Source of the DNA: Macrocystis pyrifera
Lineage: Eukaryota > Sar > Phaeophyceae > Laminariales > Laminariaceae
Length of the DNA: 64,000 nt
Assembly: GCA_031763025.1 (NCBI GenBank)
Contig: JASSKH010000015.1
Location: forward strand, 868,001 to 932,000
Reading direction: 5' to 3'
Each line of letters begins with the position of its first letter. The first letter of the stretch is position 1. A program made the translations under genes and the position numbers. Below are positions 46,034-58,317 of the stretch, piece after piece. Under the pieces are notes generated by a model that was not told the origin of the DNA, made no database searches, and saw only the letters and a program-made list of their open reading frames with translations.

Positions 46034-49000
46034 TGTTAATACTCGTAGTGTTTTTTTTGTGGTTACTATCAGACATTCATGTTGCTGCAATTCTTGTTTT
46101 TTTCGCGGGTGTTGTTGCTGTTGTGTGATATTTCCGTTACTTTTGCTCGACGACATCCCGCGCGCCCTGGCTAATACCTAGTGAGGGACCGGAAATATCG
46201 ATTGGATGGTTTCATGGTGTCCTTTCTGTGCATCAGCAGTTCAGTGTGGTCAAGGCATCGCGAACACCCGCCCCGCTCGTGCTTACTTCTGTTTGGCCAC
46301 AGCGGTTTGCGGACTTCCTGTACCGTCGAGGAGAGCTGCAGGAGTACATGGAGCTGCTTGTCCGCAACTTCAACGCAGCGGCATGCACCGGGCTGATGTG
46401 CAAGTAAGTTATTTATACTGCCTTTACTACTGAGCACTAAATATTGAGGCTTTTGCACTGGCTCTACTAACCCTATCAATAACATATTAAGGCATTCAAA
46501 CTGGCTCTATTAGCCCTTCAATAGTGAGGCTTTTGAACTGGCTCTGATCACTACCACTATCAACAAGGAGGTTTTTGCTCTGTTGTATTCCGTGGGACTA
46601 TGATGACTATGAAAGGCATGAAAGGCATGAAAAGCATGATGACTATGATGAGTACGATCCGACTGACGAGCATGATGAGAGTGATGAAAGTGATGAGAGT
46701 TTTCATCCATTTCGCGGTAGGGTAGGGGTGTAGTTTAAATTAATTATTATTGGGGTATTCGTACCTGGTAGGTTAATATAATAGCTTACGAAACTCCTCG
46801 ACTGAAGAAGTATTGAAACACTAACACCGGTAGCGTGTTTTTACTGTGCTACTATCACGGGGGACCATAGTAAATGGCACCAAAAAATTATTAATAAAAA
46901 TAGGGAAATATATAGATTTTTGTGTGTACCGCAGGTGCTATTTACTATGGTCCTCCGTAATACTGTAGTTGTGTTCACGTGTTCACGTGTAGTGTTGTTC
47001 GTTACATGCCTAGCCCGTACGTGGCCATGCGTCGGTACCATGTATATGGTGTATATTGGAAGGATGGTTGACCGGATTGGTCGTCGGGTTGTGCGTGCGT
47101 TATTCGTGAAAGTCTGTGTTGAGCTCCCCCCCATGTCAATCTTAACCTGCAAAATCCGGCACCCCGCTCCGTCCCCGCAGTATGGGCATGCGAGAGTGTA
47201 CGAAGTATGCGTATATGGTCATACGACTACGGCCATGCCTGACGATGAGTACACCCCCCCTACCATGTCATGAAGCTATCGATACTACTATGAGTACTAC
47301 TGTACGTATACATGAATACTGCAGTACTCGTAGTAGCCCACGGTTCAGACCTTGGCTATTTTTCAACTGGAATTAGAGTTGGATAATTTTTTCAGATTTT
47401 GCAATAAAAGAGTTAGGGTCGCCGCCAGCATCCATCCCCGAGGCAAAGCTTCATCCGTGCAGCATAGCCACTGCGGCTAGCGCAATTCCTCTGGAGTTGC
47501 TTGGTGTTCATCAAACAATCGGCTGGCCTGCCTGCCTGCCCTCTCGCCGACTGACCAGCCGGCCGGCTTGACTGGTTGTCTTGCCTATGTTTTTGTTGAG
47601 CGGTATGCCTTGTCGAAAGGCCACGTTTTGTTTTGTCCGGACTGGACAACCGCCAACGGAATGAATGGCAGGTCACCGCTAGCAACAGCAATATAGATAT
47701 ATCGAGATATCGGGTGCAAACCCTTTAGTTATACGGGTTTAGGACTCTTATGTCGGCGGCTGAATGTTGTGTTTCTTTCATACGTTTTTTTGTATCCTCC
47801 GGCGGATTGGTAAAAATGAAGCTCAAGCTCACCACACTTCCACGTTCCAAATTCTTGTCGTGCTGGTATTGATTATAATGCCCACGTTTGACGTTTTTTA
47901 CGTATTTTGCCAAATTTAGGGACACAATTAACGTCGGTTGGGACGGACGCATCTTCGACTGCGACTTCAACCAGCAGCTGGAACTGGGAATGGGCACAGC
48001 CGGAACCAACGCTGGCGCTTCGGAGAGGCTTCGCGCTGTGCAGGTATGTCGCCCACTCCAACATGTGTATAGACCTGACCTTGGTTGTGTGCTTCGAGCT
48101 GGTGCATGGATGCACGGTATGTCACGAAATGGTTGACACGCGCCGTAGTTGGCTGTACACGCTACTTGTCTAACCCTAACCCTGTCGCTGTGTCCCCACC
48201 CTTTGGGAAAGGAAAATTGTGGGTGTGAATTGTGCCCTATCAATAATTTTGTTGGACTGATCTATTTAATACCTGTTAGATTTATAGGTACAATCGGAAA
48301 ACACTGTGGGTCACTGGTCTTGCCCGTGTTTCTCTTGTGGCATTATGACGTTGAATAATTGGGGTATTGAGGTAGCGAGCCAACCGACCAGCAGCTCAAT
48401 TCCTTCTGTATACGATGAGGTAGGTGAGTGTCAGGCGGGACGGTACCGTTGCGGGGCTATCTTCTTTCTTTCAAATACTGCTTGTAACATACTGTGATAC
48501 TGTCTTGGTTGAAATTGCAGTTATGACCACGCCCTTGAAAAGTACATGCCTGCCAAGTGTGTCTTGAGTACTTTGCTTGCTCATTTGTCGCTTTTGGTAC
48601 TTTTTTACTCGTTTAATTGTGTACTTTTTTGTGCACAACGAGAGAAAGTGGAGTATGAAACCCATTCCGTACGCTCTTGGCCACGTCGGCGGTGCGTTGA
48701 GGCAGCCTTGTGCCGATGTGCGGAAACGATCGACTGCTACCGGAAGTGTCGTTCCAGCTGGCCACGAAATGCCCGGTGTCAGCTTTAGAGGGATTCGTTG
48801 CATCCATCAGCTGAAATTAGCCGATCACATATTATAGCCCTTGTTTCATAGGATTAGCTTTGAAGAGGATCAATATATTTTATCAGCCGTAATCGCACGA
48901 TGACATGTTATAGCTTGGTCCACGGGGGCAGGGGGGCGTGCCTCTGCACTCGGCAGCACTCAGACGCGCTATTATTCGTCGGGGCAATTTATCTTTCAAC

Positions 49001-49334
49001 CGGTGTGATTTTTATGTTCGAAGCGTAACGACAGCCGCCGGCGTAAAGTCGACTAACTCAACGTTTTTCAGGCAATCGCCCGCACCTATTGCCTTTCCAG
49101 ATCTCTGGTGGGGATACGAAGACAAACCAACAAATAGACAATTTTCGATGCAAGAAATAATTCGACCGGCATATATTTGTCGTCTGCCGCCTGACGTTTG
49201 TTGCACAGGACGGTTACAGCATCTTCGACGTGGATTCTGTGGACGACATGCAGTCGACCGATATTGTCCTTGAGAGCCACTGCTACGGCTGCACGGCGGG
49301 CAACGGTTCTAGCTGCCAGGGAGCTACAGCTTGA
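40182..49334 (+). CDS. arsS: Arsenosugar-biosynthesis-type radical SAM protein (ArsS family), ten exons
   Basis: Exons: 40,182-40,279; 40,543-40,609; 41,252-41,332; 41,869-41,990; 43,539-43,605; 44,160-44,348; 45,708-45,800; 46,303-46,403; 47,920-48,043; 49,209-49,334. All nine introns are GT-AG, phases agree at every junction, and the product is 355 residues, within the family's usual length. The radical SAM cluster motif CNQACSHCHVESSPQR (C-x3-C-x2-C) is formed across the exon 2/3 junction. Further family blocks are TLDITGGAPELNDNFRY, RCNLTVLEEPGQEDLAEFL, SGVFDRSIRGLIKLNALGYG, LVYNPVGGFLPPEQ, FGIQFNNLFTITNMPI, NVGWDGRIFDCDFNQQLELG and the C-terminal Cys-rich HCYGCTAGNGSSC. In bacteria ArsS adds a deoxyadenosyl group to dimethylarsenite on the way to arsenosugars; brown algae accumulate these compounds. 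The start ATG at 40,182 (AAAATGG) is the first good in-frame candidate after a possible acceptor; an upstream 5' exon is possible. No targeting peptide is obvious from this start. A copy of the last exon's tail (AGAAGCTACAG) repeats just after the stop. Confidence 0.93.
42365..42425. repeat. 9-bp minisatellite GAGCTATTA in ArsS intron 4
   Basis: About six units of GAGCTATTA stand in a row in the 1548-bp intron 41,991-43,538. A degenerate TGTAATG-type array follows at 42,577-42,640. Confidence 0.8.
45996..46032. repeat. (GCT)n trinucleotide repeat in ArsS intron 7
   Basis: About ten GCT units lie in the 502-bp intron 45,801-46,302. Confidence 0.85.
46853..46970. mobile_element. Short foldback in ArsS intron 8
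   Basis: GGGGACCATAGTAAATGGCACC (left arm) is mirrored by GGTGCTATTTACTATGGTCC (right arm), with a 50-base AT-rich loop. Confidence 0.6.
47185..47270 (-). repeat. Fragment of the poly-G-associated repeat in ArsS intron 8
   Basis: GTACGAAGTATGCGTATATGGTCATACGACTACGGCCATGCCTGACGATGAGTACACCCCCC-type sequence (in pieces) is the reverse complement of the start of the repeats at 52,171 and 57,478. Confidence 0.5.
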
Positions 49335-52170
49335 AGAAGCTACAGCTTTGAAGAAGCTACAGATGGACGAAAGCGGGCTGTAAGAAGCTACGGCTTGAAC
49401 GCATCAGGCTGTAACCGCAAAAGACAACAACTGCTTCCACGGTGCTTGCCCTTCGCTCTCGTTCAAGCCTTGTTTCGTCCATGTTTCACCAATATATGAT
49501 TCGTACCAGGTACTTGGTACATATGTAATTAGCAGAAAACGGTCAATCTCGTTACAGGCCAGAGCAACGAGCACATGCAAAAGCCTGCCTGATACCTAGT
49601 GATGCAGACTTTCTGGCATTTGTAGTTGATGCTTTGCTTGGGTAAGACTTTGTTCGGCGGGGCTCAAAATGCTAAAAATGCATTGTGATCGAGAGTGACT
49701 ACTGTGGTCGATGCTATGATATATATGATACGATATGATACGATATTATATGGTTGTGACTGTGTTTGGCGGGACTCAGAATGGCGGTTCGTGTATGGCC
49801 GGTCTAGAGCATCTAGCCTCTTACATTGGCAGAGGCCCAACAGGTTTAAAAGTTGCTTCGGAAGTAAGGATATGGAAATGATTTTAGTGCTGTCCTCGTC
49901 ACCTTTTGGGCGCGAGCGTGGTGTATGGGATGCTCATGGCGCTTGCAGTTAGTCCCCAACGAAATGTCCCGGCAGGGGACTGTGTAACTGTAGTGCTCAA
50001 ACTTCCTCCAACTCCCCTGGTTTTATGTTGATTCATACTGCCTGCCTGGTGCATAGTTTCAGGTTTGGGTTTGTGTGATGTGGGTCGATTGTAGTATACC
50101 TGTGGAGAGGGAGGAGTGGGAAATCGATAACACGGGACGGTACAAGCACAGGATAGCACAGGACAGGACAGTGCTCACACGATAGTTTACACTGCAGTGG
50201 TTGCTGGGGTTCCAAATAGTTGCGCGTTGAGAATTAGACGCATACATTGGAGCGAGAGAGGATTCACCATGCCAGATACAGTACACACGAGGGAGAGACT
50301 GCGAGTGAGCCCCGAATGGTGCGAGATGGCCACTTCTGTTCGATTTTGGTTCATACGGTACATCTGGCGCAGGCACGGCATTGTTGTACTGTTGCCGTGG
50401 CCGATATTTTAGGTCGTAATACTACTATACTGTAGAAACAATGACCTGCTGATAGTGATATCGGTATTGCTATCGATATTGAATGGTATCAACAGTGACG
50501 TCGATGTTGATACCGATATTGATATTGATATTGATGGGATTGATATGTGTTGCTACAAACAGTACAGAAAAGACAGTAGTAAAGGCAGCGACCGAAGGTA
50601 CAGGGGGTGGAAAAGAAAGGTAGATTTCTCGCTATGAACAGCGTCAGGCACACTAACGCAGGCTGTGGTGAAAGTGACAGATTGGTGGGTGGATAACAAT
50701 GTCGTTCATGACGTGTTTGTTTTTTGTTTTGTGGTCTTCCTCTATCTCACAGTCCGTGACCACAGAATCAGTATCTCTCTAGGATGAGGAATCAGGACGG
50801 ACACAGGGTGTACTGATGGAGCAGGGTAGGAAGGACGATTTAATGTGAAGACAACACACAGCCTGTGAAGCTGATGTCATTTGTGCGTGGTGACTGGGCT
50901 GGAGATCTGGATGGTCTCAGTTGGGTGCGCTATTACTATTGGAATGCACTATCAGCGGAGTCCTCTGTGGCGGGGAGTCGAAACGTGCCCGTCAGCCTCG
51001 AAAAGAATATACCCTAAAACGGTAACCGGTTTTCCGTTCCGCCTGTTGACGGTATGTATATAGCACCCCCCCCCCCCCCCCCCCCCCCGATGGTACATCT
51101 TTGTTAGTCATTTGAGAATCTTGCATAGCGACCGAAAAACGAGAAGGGTGACCCAGTGAGCCGTCTACTGTACGTTGAGCATGCAGCAGTAGGAACAGTA
51201 TCACTATATAATCATGCTTTGAAGGTGTCGTGTAAGTCCTTGGGTTTTAGTTGAGGCGCTTCGCATACCCACAGTAGCAGCTACTGCAGGGCCGCTTCTT
51301 TGTGATCGCCGTTTACGTTGGACTAATATCTCTGACGTGCAAAAGGGGTTAATTGACACATGCCAGTACCAGTATGGCGCACGAAATCCTCGGTCTCACA
51401 TCTGACGTTTATTTTATTTTTTTACAATCGATAAGGCCCATAGCGGACAAGGCGTGACTGCCTCTTTGACTTGGAGTATGCTTGTACTTTAATTTAGTTG
51501 GTCTATAGAACAGCTTGGGTAAATGTGCGGTTTTCTGGAGCCTTTTGAAAGCCGTGTACAGCGATACAGCAATAAACTGAATGAAAAATGTCATGTAAGT
51601 CTTATGATTGAGGGCGCAGCCTCTACGATAGCACATGCTACGTGTCGTACAATGCCTTTAATTGGAGGCATTGCGACTAAAAACCAACACCCCGTATTTT
51701 GCAAGCTATTATAAATATTAGTATCAGGTATCGTAGCAGCCCTTAAAGGCTTGTAGCTTCGTGTGGCTGAAGCTGTAATCGTGTTGACCTTCTTTCGACG
51801 TTTCCCTCAAAAGTCCCCAAAGGTTCATTTAATAGTGAACGCTTTGGGGACAAAGTTTGTGTCCCCTTGTATGTCAATCGCGCCAAAGGAGTGTCATAGT
51901 TCTACTGATAACTCTAATGATTAAACCCAATATTCTATCTGATAGCAGACACTACCCAATAAGTATTTACTACAGTAGGTAATAGGTATGGTATGGTATG
52001 TTACCATCATCTAACGGGACCGTGAGGCAGGGCCAGCTTGGACAAAAAATATTAACATGCTCGATGTAGGAGTCAACACGTCTACTATAATAGTTCCCTT
52101 CACATCTTCGTTCCGAAAAAATCCCAGCGGTAGGCGAAAGGGTTAGGGTCTATACAGGCCTTGTAACATC
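49335..52170. other. Spacer downstream of the radical SAM gene, no gene supported
   Basis: It contains a GATATTGATATTGATATTGA patch (50,510-50,540), a 23-C homopolymer (51,066-51,088), a TACCAGGTA motif at 49,504 and only short frames. No domain is recognised on either strand. Confidence 0.4.
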
Positions 52171-52440
52171 GGGGGGGGGGGGGGGGGGGGGGCATACTCA
52201 TGTCATGCATGGTGGTAGTCGCATGACCATATCTTACATCCCAACAATGCCGGGATGGAGCACGTTGGGTTTTCACCGACCAGGCAGACATCGCTTGCAC
52301 CAAGCGCGATTCGCCATTAGGTGCTCGGCGAGTCGCATGAAGGGTGAGCTTCATCTAATATACCAAGAACTGCTTGCCAGACTGGTTTCGGCACGTTGTG
52401 CGTACATTCCTGCATATGGAAGACATCAATCAACGAATTA
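52171..52440 (-). repeat. Poly-G-associated repeat, copy 1
   Basis: A run of 22 G (52,171-52,192) is followed by GCATACTCATGTCATGCATGG and a conserved block (TCGCATGACCATA...GGTTTTCACCGACCAGGCAG ACATCGCTTGCACCAAGCGCGA...GAGTCGCATGAAGGGTGAGC). The - strand of the block is open for about 70 codons in every copy. The element class is unknown. Confidence 0.7.
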
Positions 52441-55400
52441 ATCGGTTGGGGGGGGCGGCAATGTGCAGGCAGCATATATACGTGCAAAAATTACACCCGC
52501 CGCCCCTAGCCACAGCAGCTATACATGAATAAAATCGCGCAGTAGGAGACATCGCGTTACTGCTCGTATCTGATACTACTACTGCCGTTTTTATGCCTTC
52601 AACGTGAACTACCGGAGGATGTGGAGGGAAAGGCCTTTCGTGCTCATACAACATAGTTTTATATAAAGTATGGCAGAGCAGTCTCTGTACCAGTCTATCG
52701 CTTCGTCAACCATGAGTGTGTTAAAAGTTTGAACTACAGTACGTAGTTCGGTGGGTGCGACAGGCAACTGACTGACCGACTGACTGACTGAGTACCGGTA
52801 TCGCATGAGCTCCCAAATACGCAAACATACGTACGTAAATTAAATTATCTCAAGATCGACCGAGGCATAATTTCATCTAATTCATGATTTCCATGGAGAA
52901 AGGGAACGACTGGACATAAACAGCTCTTGGTGGTCACTGCCGCCCACCTCCGCCCAAAGATGCAAACAAGTACCTGGTATAGATATCATCTGGCATCATC
53001 TTTATCAACATACTGTATGGGAATACCATGTAGATTTACTGATTATCATGGATGGAAGGGAACAAGACGATTGTTTGGTGCTCCCTGCCTCAGCAAGCGA
53101 ATAAGTATAGATTGCATCATGAAACCCATGGGTGGGAATACATTTCTTCGTTTCTTCGTTCATGCAAGGGAACAACTGAAGAGAAACAGTTTGGTGCTCA
53201 CTGCCGCACTGCCGCCCCCCTCCGCCGAAACAAGCAAAACAAAGCGTCCATCATCTATCATCAAATGGTTCGATTTCATGGAGGGGAACAACATAACAGA
53301 TTAGTGCTCCCTGCCGGCCGCCCACACTCCACTCTCAGTTCGAATTCGTCTTCACACAGCCCGACGTCCTCAAGGGGCAACCACCCGCACACCAATCAAA
53401 CATGAATCAAATGCCACGCAACCTCGCAATCTGTGTGCAGCACACACCCCAAGAAAAGAAAATAATCAGAAGACGAGGCAAAAATAAGGAATCAAGCAGA
53501 TGGCAACCCAAATATCAGGAACCAGTCAGATAGTAAGGCAAAATACAAGGCACCAATCAGATGGCGAGGCGCCCGAGGCAAGCAAAGCTAACCTGCAAGC
53601 GAGAAAAACTTGCCGAACGGGGCCAACCCTACCGGTACATCGGTACCATTTTAGTACAATTTTAGTACCATTCTACTACACAAAACGCAATGCCTACCGG
53701 CCTACCCACCCACCCGCCCACTGTCAGTGGTGGTCCATTTCCATCGCATTCTTGCACGGACGTGTCTCCGTGCATAACACGTTGTACGTATGTGATATCA
53801 AATAGTATTTACCAGTATAAGGATATATATAGATGGTATGGTAATGTATAATGTATGATACGCACCGACCACCACCTTCGAAGCACGCCGTCCAAGTTTC
53901 GTAGTACACGTACAATAGTGTAAACGTTGCAAGGGCGGGCTACTGCAGGGTATATATACTCTGGCTTTATCCGGCTATATCTGGCTTTTTTGGGGGATAT
54001 ACCCGGGTGTCAAAGTTGGTTATTTCGGTTAACCTGGTAACTTTGGGTGCCCCAGAGTATGTTATGCCATACCAAACCAATCCGTCAACTGTTTCAAATT
54101 TCCCCTGCGTATGAATGAAGAAGTATATGAAAGCAATGATACCAAATAGGCAAAACGTATGGCATATCGACTACACCGCAACAAGACATGTACTGCCGGC
54201 GTTGCTGGCCTGCCTGCGGTGGGCAATCCATGGCAGACAGGGCACAGACCGGGTGAATTTTCCACGCGCCGGACAGATCACCGACCCCCAGTTACTTGTA
54301 TGATATGTCAGGGCAGATAGATATATCACTGATCTGTATGATCTATATGATCTAGCTCATGTGGCCGGGCGGAAGCAGTATAATCTGCATTATCTTGCAC
54401 ATATTTCCTGGGTTGGACATGTACTCTGCAGATAGATAGATAGATAGATCACAGATAGATATATCACCCTGCACAACACCTCGTAACGGCAAGTGAGGAC
54501 CTATCTCATCTATCTCATCTATCTCTAGATGATCTCTCTGTAGATATGCTTACAAGTACTGGTATCACACATGAGAAGCAAACAAACCGAATTTGCTCGT
54601 ATCCAAAGCAAGCCACGACCCCCTCCTCCTCCCCCCCCCCCCCCCCCCCCCCTCCCCCCCCCCCCCCCCAACTACTGGCAAGTAGTGGCACACTATCAAT
54701 AGTCGTGGCAAACACACTTGTCTACTTGCACTGCTCGGGAAGAAAATCCCCAAAAAAAAAACGCCCGTCGGCAATATGCATTGCATTGCACTGAAACAGG
54801 CGCGCAATTCGATAGCGACGCGGACTCCGCAAGCAATATCTCCCCCAACGGCAAAGCACCACTACGAACAAGACCGTTGGTTCCGGGCGCGCCAAGGCCT
54901 GTGTTCATCTTATTTTGCCCTTGTGCGACTGCAACAAAACAATATCTCACGCCAAACTCGAGTATTACTAGTTTTCAGTCCCAAACAATGTTATGGAACG
55001 ACGCTATGAAACAGTGTTGTGAAGGGGCTAGTTACCATTTAAAACTATTGCCAGCGTATGTATGTATGTAGAGGGGCGGTCAGCCAAGGGGTCAAAACCG
55101 CGGTCCCATATAGCAGTAGCAGCATTTTAGCCCGACGGTAACCCAACGGTAACCCAACGGCGCATCAACGGTCCTGTCGCCGCCTCGAAACTACTCCAAA
55201 TGCTCTCCGCACAGCTTCTACGTAGATCTGGGGGGAGGATGGGTGTACTAGTATCATCATGGCCGTAGTTGTATGAACGTTGTATGAACGTAGACCCTAG
55301 CATCCCTACAATGCTTAGCATTAGCAGGGGGGTAGAGGGAGAGTTTTATCTACGAAAGGGGGGGGTTGGTGAAAAACACCGCACGCAGCGATCGGGAGGA

Positions 55401-55620
55401 AAATCAACAAGATACATAAAATGCATAAAAAACAAGGAACCGGAGGTCGTAGTTCACGAGTAACATGGCTGTGGTATGTATGGGCCCATCCATGGGTACC
55501 TTGAGGGTACCAAGAGTCCGATGTATGCCACGGTCCCACCAGCTGTTAGAGGTGGTAGTAGTAGTAGTGTAAAACGACTGCAACCATCATGCCAACATGA
55601 AAAATCCCAAAAGTGTAAGT
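52441..55620. other. Spacer with minor repeats, no gene supported
   Basis: 52,885-53,320 holds about four degenerate units of roughly 125 bp ending in TTGGTGCTCACTGCCGCC-like sequence. 53,490-53,580 has degenerate AATCAGATGGCGAGGC-type units. 54,431-54,450 is (GATA)n. 54,631-54,669 is a C22-T-C16 run. A fragment of the poly-G-associated repeat lies at 55,250-55,320. No frame shows a recognisable domain. Confidence 0.4.
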
Positions 55621-55624
55621 AATC

Positions 55625-55862
55625 GTGGTGGTGGTGGTGGTGGGGTACTCATTATCATGCATGGGCGTAGTATGACCATAGACCCTCGCATCCTTACAAT
55701 GCCGGGACCGAGCACGTCGGGTTTTCACCGACCAGGCAGACATCGCTTGCACCAAGCGCGAAGCGCCGTGGGGTGCTGGGCGAGTCGCATGAGGGGGGGT
55801 GTACTCGATATCATGCATGGTCATAGTCGTGGGGGGAGGGGGGGGGGGGGGGGGGGGGGGGT
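55625..55862 (-). repeat. Poly-G-associated repeat, copy 2 plus a truncated copy
   Basis: (GGT)n at 55,625-55,641 leads into GTACTCATTATCATGCATGG and the conserved block; at 55,797 the start of a second copy (GGTGTACTCGATATCATGC) follows and runs into an impure 24-base G run ending at 55,861. Confidence 0.7.
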
Positions 55863-56081
55863 AACAAAACCAAAGGCAAACCAAACCAATCGTATAAAAA
55901 GGCCATCGAAAAAAAATGTAAAAACAAAACTGCAAAGTTTTGGCGCAACCTGAGAAGCTCACTCACTACCGAAGGCCTACGCTACACGCCGCCGCTGTCG
56001 CTATCATAGCACGTAGTAGGCACGTTAGCTGTACAGCAGACCAAGGTGCCACCATCATACATAACGCCTGCCAGGTAGCTG
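55863..56081. other. Spacer 3' of the kinase gene
   Basis: No gene is seen. It should contain the 3' UTR of the kinase transcript; no poly(A) signal was identified with confidence. Confidence 0.35.
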
Positions 56082-57477
56082 TCATGGCACAGACATGGCG
56101 CCTGCAAAGGTGCCCGAGGTCCCTCCAGCCATCCGAGTAGCAGGGGCTGCTTTATTTTGGTCGCCTCGGTCAAGGCTGATCGCCTCTAGGATGTCGCAGA
56201 TCTTGTCGAAAGAGGGACGATCCGCCGGAAGATTACTCCAGCAGCTCTCCATCAAGTTTCTGATCGCGGGATCACAGCGCCGCGAAATGGCCGGCCCCTC
56301 TCCATTGTACTTGGCCCCGACCACCTTGAAGGAGAGATATTAAAGGAGGTAACAACATCAAGAGGCAACATATGAGTCAAGTTTAAGGTTGCTACGCGAA
56401 TCACGATGGCGCATGTTGAATCCATAATGACTAAATAAAGCATGCCAGCCACCTGGTGGTGGTGTATTGGAACGGTAATATATATCGTAGTATTGGTCTC
56501 GCCACTTATACCAGGTACACTAAAGATCAAGCTATACACTATTGTTCTCCAGTGCCAGTTGATAAGCTATTATTAATACGAGTAGCTCTATAGCTCTATC
56601 GAATGACGGGAGAGTCACACGGCATGGCATGGCATGGCATGGTATACCTATACTACATACGACAGTCGTTGCGTACGACAAGAGAGTTCGATTGCCACAC
56701 GACACGCAGTTCTTGCAACAAGTAATATTGCTATGCACATGTGTGGTGAATTCCTACCCATTCGTCCACAAGCGAACAAACTACATTATTACGTACTGGT
56801 AGGATAAAGTACGGAATTCGGGAACCGCAATTTTAGGAATTTTTCAGTGGTCCATCAAATTTCCAACAAAAACGTACCAGGTACGTTTTTTTTCGGGACA
56901 TGCTGATGGTCACTCCTACATGTCATGACCCTAACACGCCACCCACCTCGGTCGGGGTGAGGCCTTGGTAAGGCTTAGCGCCGTCCGTCTGCATCATCTC
57001 CCACAAGATGATCCCGAAGCTATACACGTCGCTCTTTTCGCTGAACCCGGCGCCGGCCAGCACCTCGCGGGATGCCCACGGCAATCTCTCCTTTTCCTGA
57101 CTTTCCTCGTCGGCCTCCTTGCCTTGGAAGAAAGCGATGATCTCAGTTGTCATCGACAGACCCACCCCGATAATCTGTGTACACAAGACAAAGATACAAC
57201 GGAACAGCAAACAGAGGAAAAAGCGAGACCAAGCAAACAAGGAAGGGAGGGAAAAAAAACAAGCGAGGACAAAAAAAGAGAGAACAACGACGACAAAAAC
57301 AGAAACAAACGTCGACGAACATGCAGAACAAGGCTTTTATTAGCACGGGTTATGCTGGAAAACTCCATCCAATGCAAATTCAAGTTGACACCAGCAGCTC
57401 CAGACAGCTGAAACTTCGCAAAACGAATCAAGCTACAGGCGTGACGAAATCGAGCTAAACGCGCAAGCGACGCAAGG

Positions 57478-57975
57478 GGGGGGGGTGCGTACTCGATAGG
57501 AGAGATGTACTCGATCTCATGCATGGCCGTAGTCGTATGACCATAGACCCTAGCATCCCTACAAGGCCGGGACGGAGCATGTCGGGTTTTCACCCACCAG
57601 GCAGACATTGCTTGCACCAAGCGCGAAGCACCGTGAGGTGTCCGGCGAGTCGCATGAAGGGTGAGCTGCATCCTACTAAGAACCGCTTGTGAGACGGACT
57701 TGCATATGGATGACAGCCTCAATGAGTTAGTTTAATTTCATGTGTAGTCACTTCCAGAGACAGCAATGGGAGTACTATGTAACTGCCTCTTGGGTGCCTT
57801 ACCTTGAACACTACGTGATACGATCAATTCCCTTGTGCAGAGCAAAGGTTCTTTACTTGGCACAAATGATCTAACTTGACAACCAGCTGTGGGCGACCGC
57901 CAAAAAAAAAAAAAAAAAAAAAACGGTACCCTGGTTGTCTAGTTCACGTAGTGAGCGGCATGTTTTACAGTGTCG
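57478..57975 (-). repeat. Tandemly duplicated intron segment, unit 1, with poly-G-associated repeat copy 3
   Basis: It starts in a 10-G run with GTGCGTACTCGATAGGAGAG and contains the conserved block, then a further 240 bp to an A run and CGGTACCCTGG. The unit recurs at 58,318-58,815 about 840 bp away with few differences. Both lie in the kinase intron 57,175-59,399. Confidence 0.8.
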
Positions 57976-58010
57976 TTGCCAACCGACGCCAACCCGCGAA
58001 GGTGACGCAA

Positions 58011-58025
58011 GGGGGGGGGGGGGGG
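58011..58025. repeat. 15-G homopolymer
   Basis: It is followed by CGTACTCATTTGTTGCTTGC, a diverged start of the poly-G-associated repeat. Confidence 0.7.
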
Positions 58026-58317
58026 CGTACTCATTTGTTGCTTGCCTTAGTCATTTGACCATTGACCACGCGCATCCCTTTCGAGACGGAGCACCGTTCC
58101 TACTCCTATTAGAGACACCTCCAACAATTGGGCGCTCATTACGTTGTTTCCATAAATTACATAGAAACTTTTTGCTAATCTTGCCCCCTTCCTGTTTGGC
58201 CTCCTGTGGCCACCATCTATCTCCTAGGATAGCGATCGTTTTCTCGCTGCTATTCATTGTATCCAACTCCTCCATGTCACATTCGTCTATTTTCCTCATC
58301 CCCTCTTCGCAAGGGAG

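Noticed and set aside
45819..46181. Frame of 116 codons in ArsS intron 7
   Set aside because: It is a translation of the GCT repeat inside a well-bounded intron.
48640..48837. A coding exon in ArsS intron 9
   Set aside because: Exons 9 and 10 join in phase and give the complete family C-terminus without it.
54515..54950. Gly-rich and other frames around the C22-T-C16 run
   Set aside because: They are homopolymer translations without recognisable flanking protein sequence.
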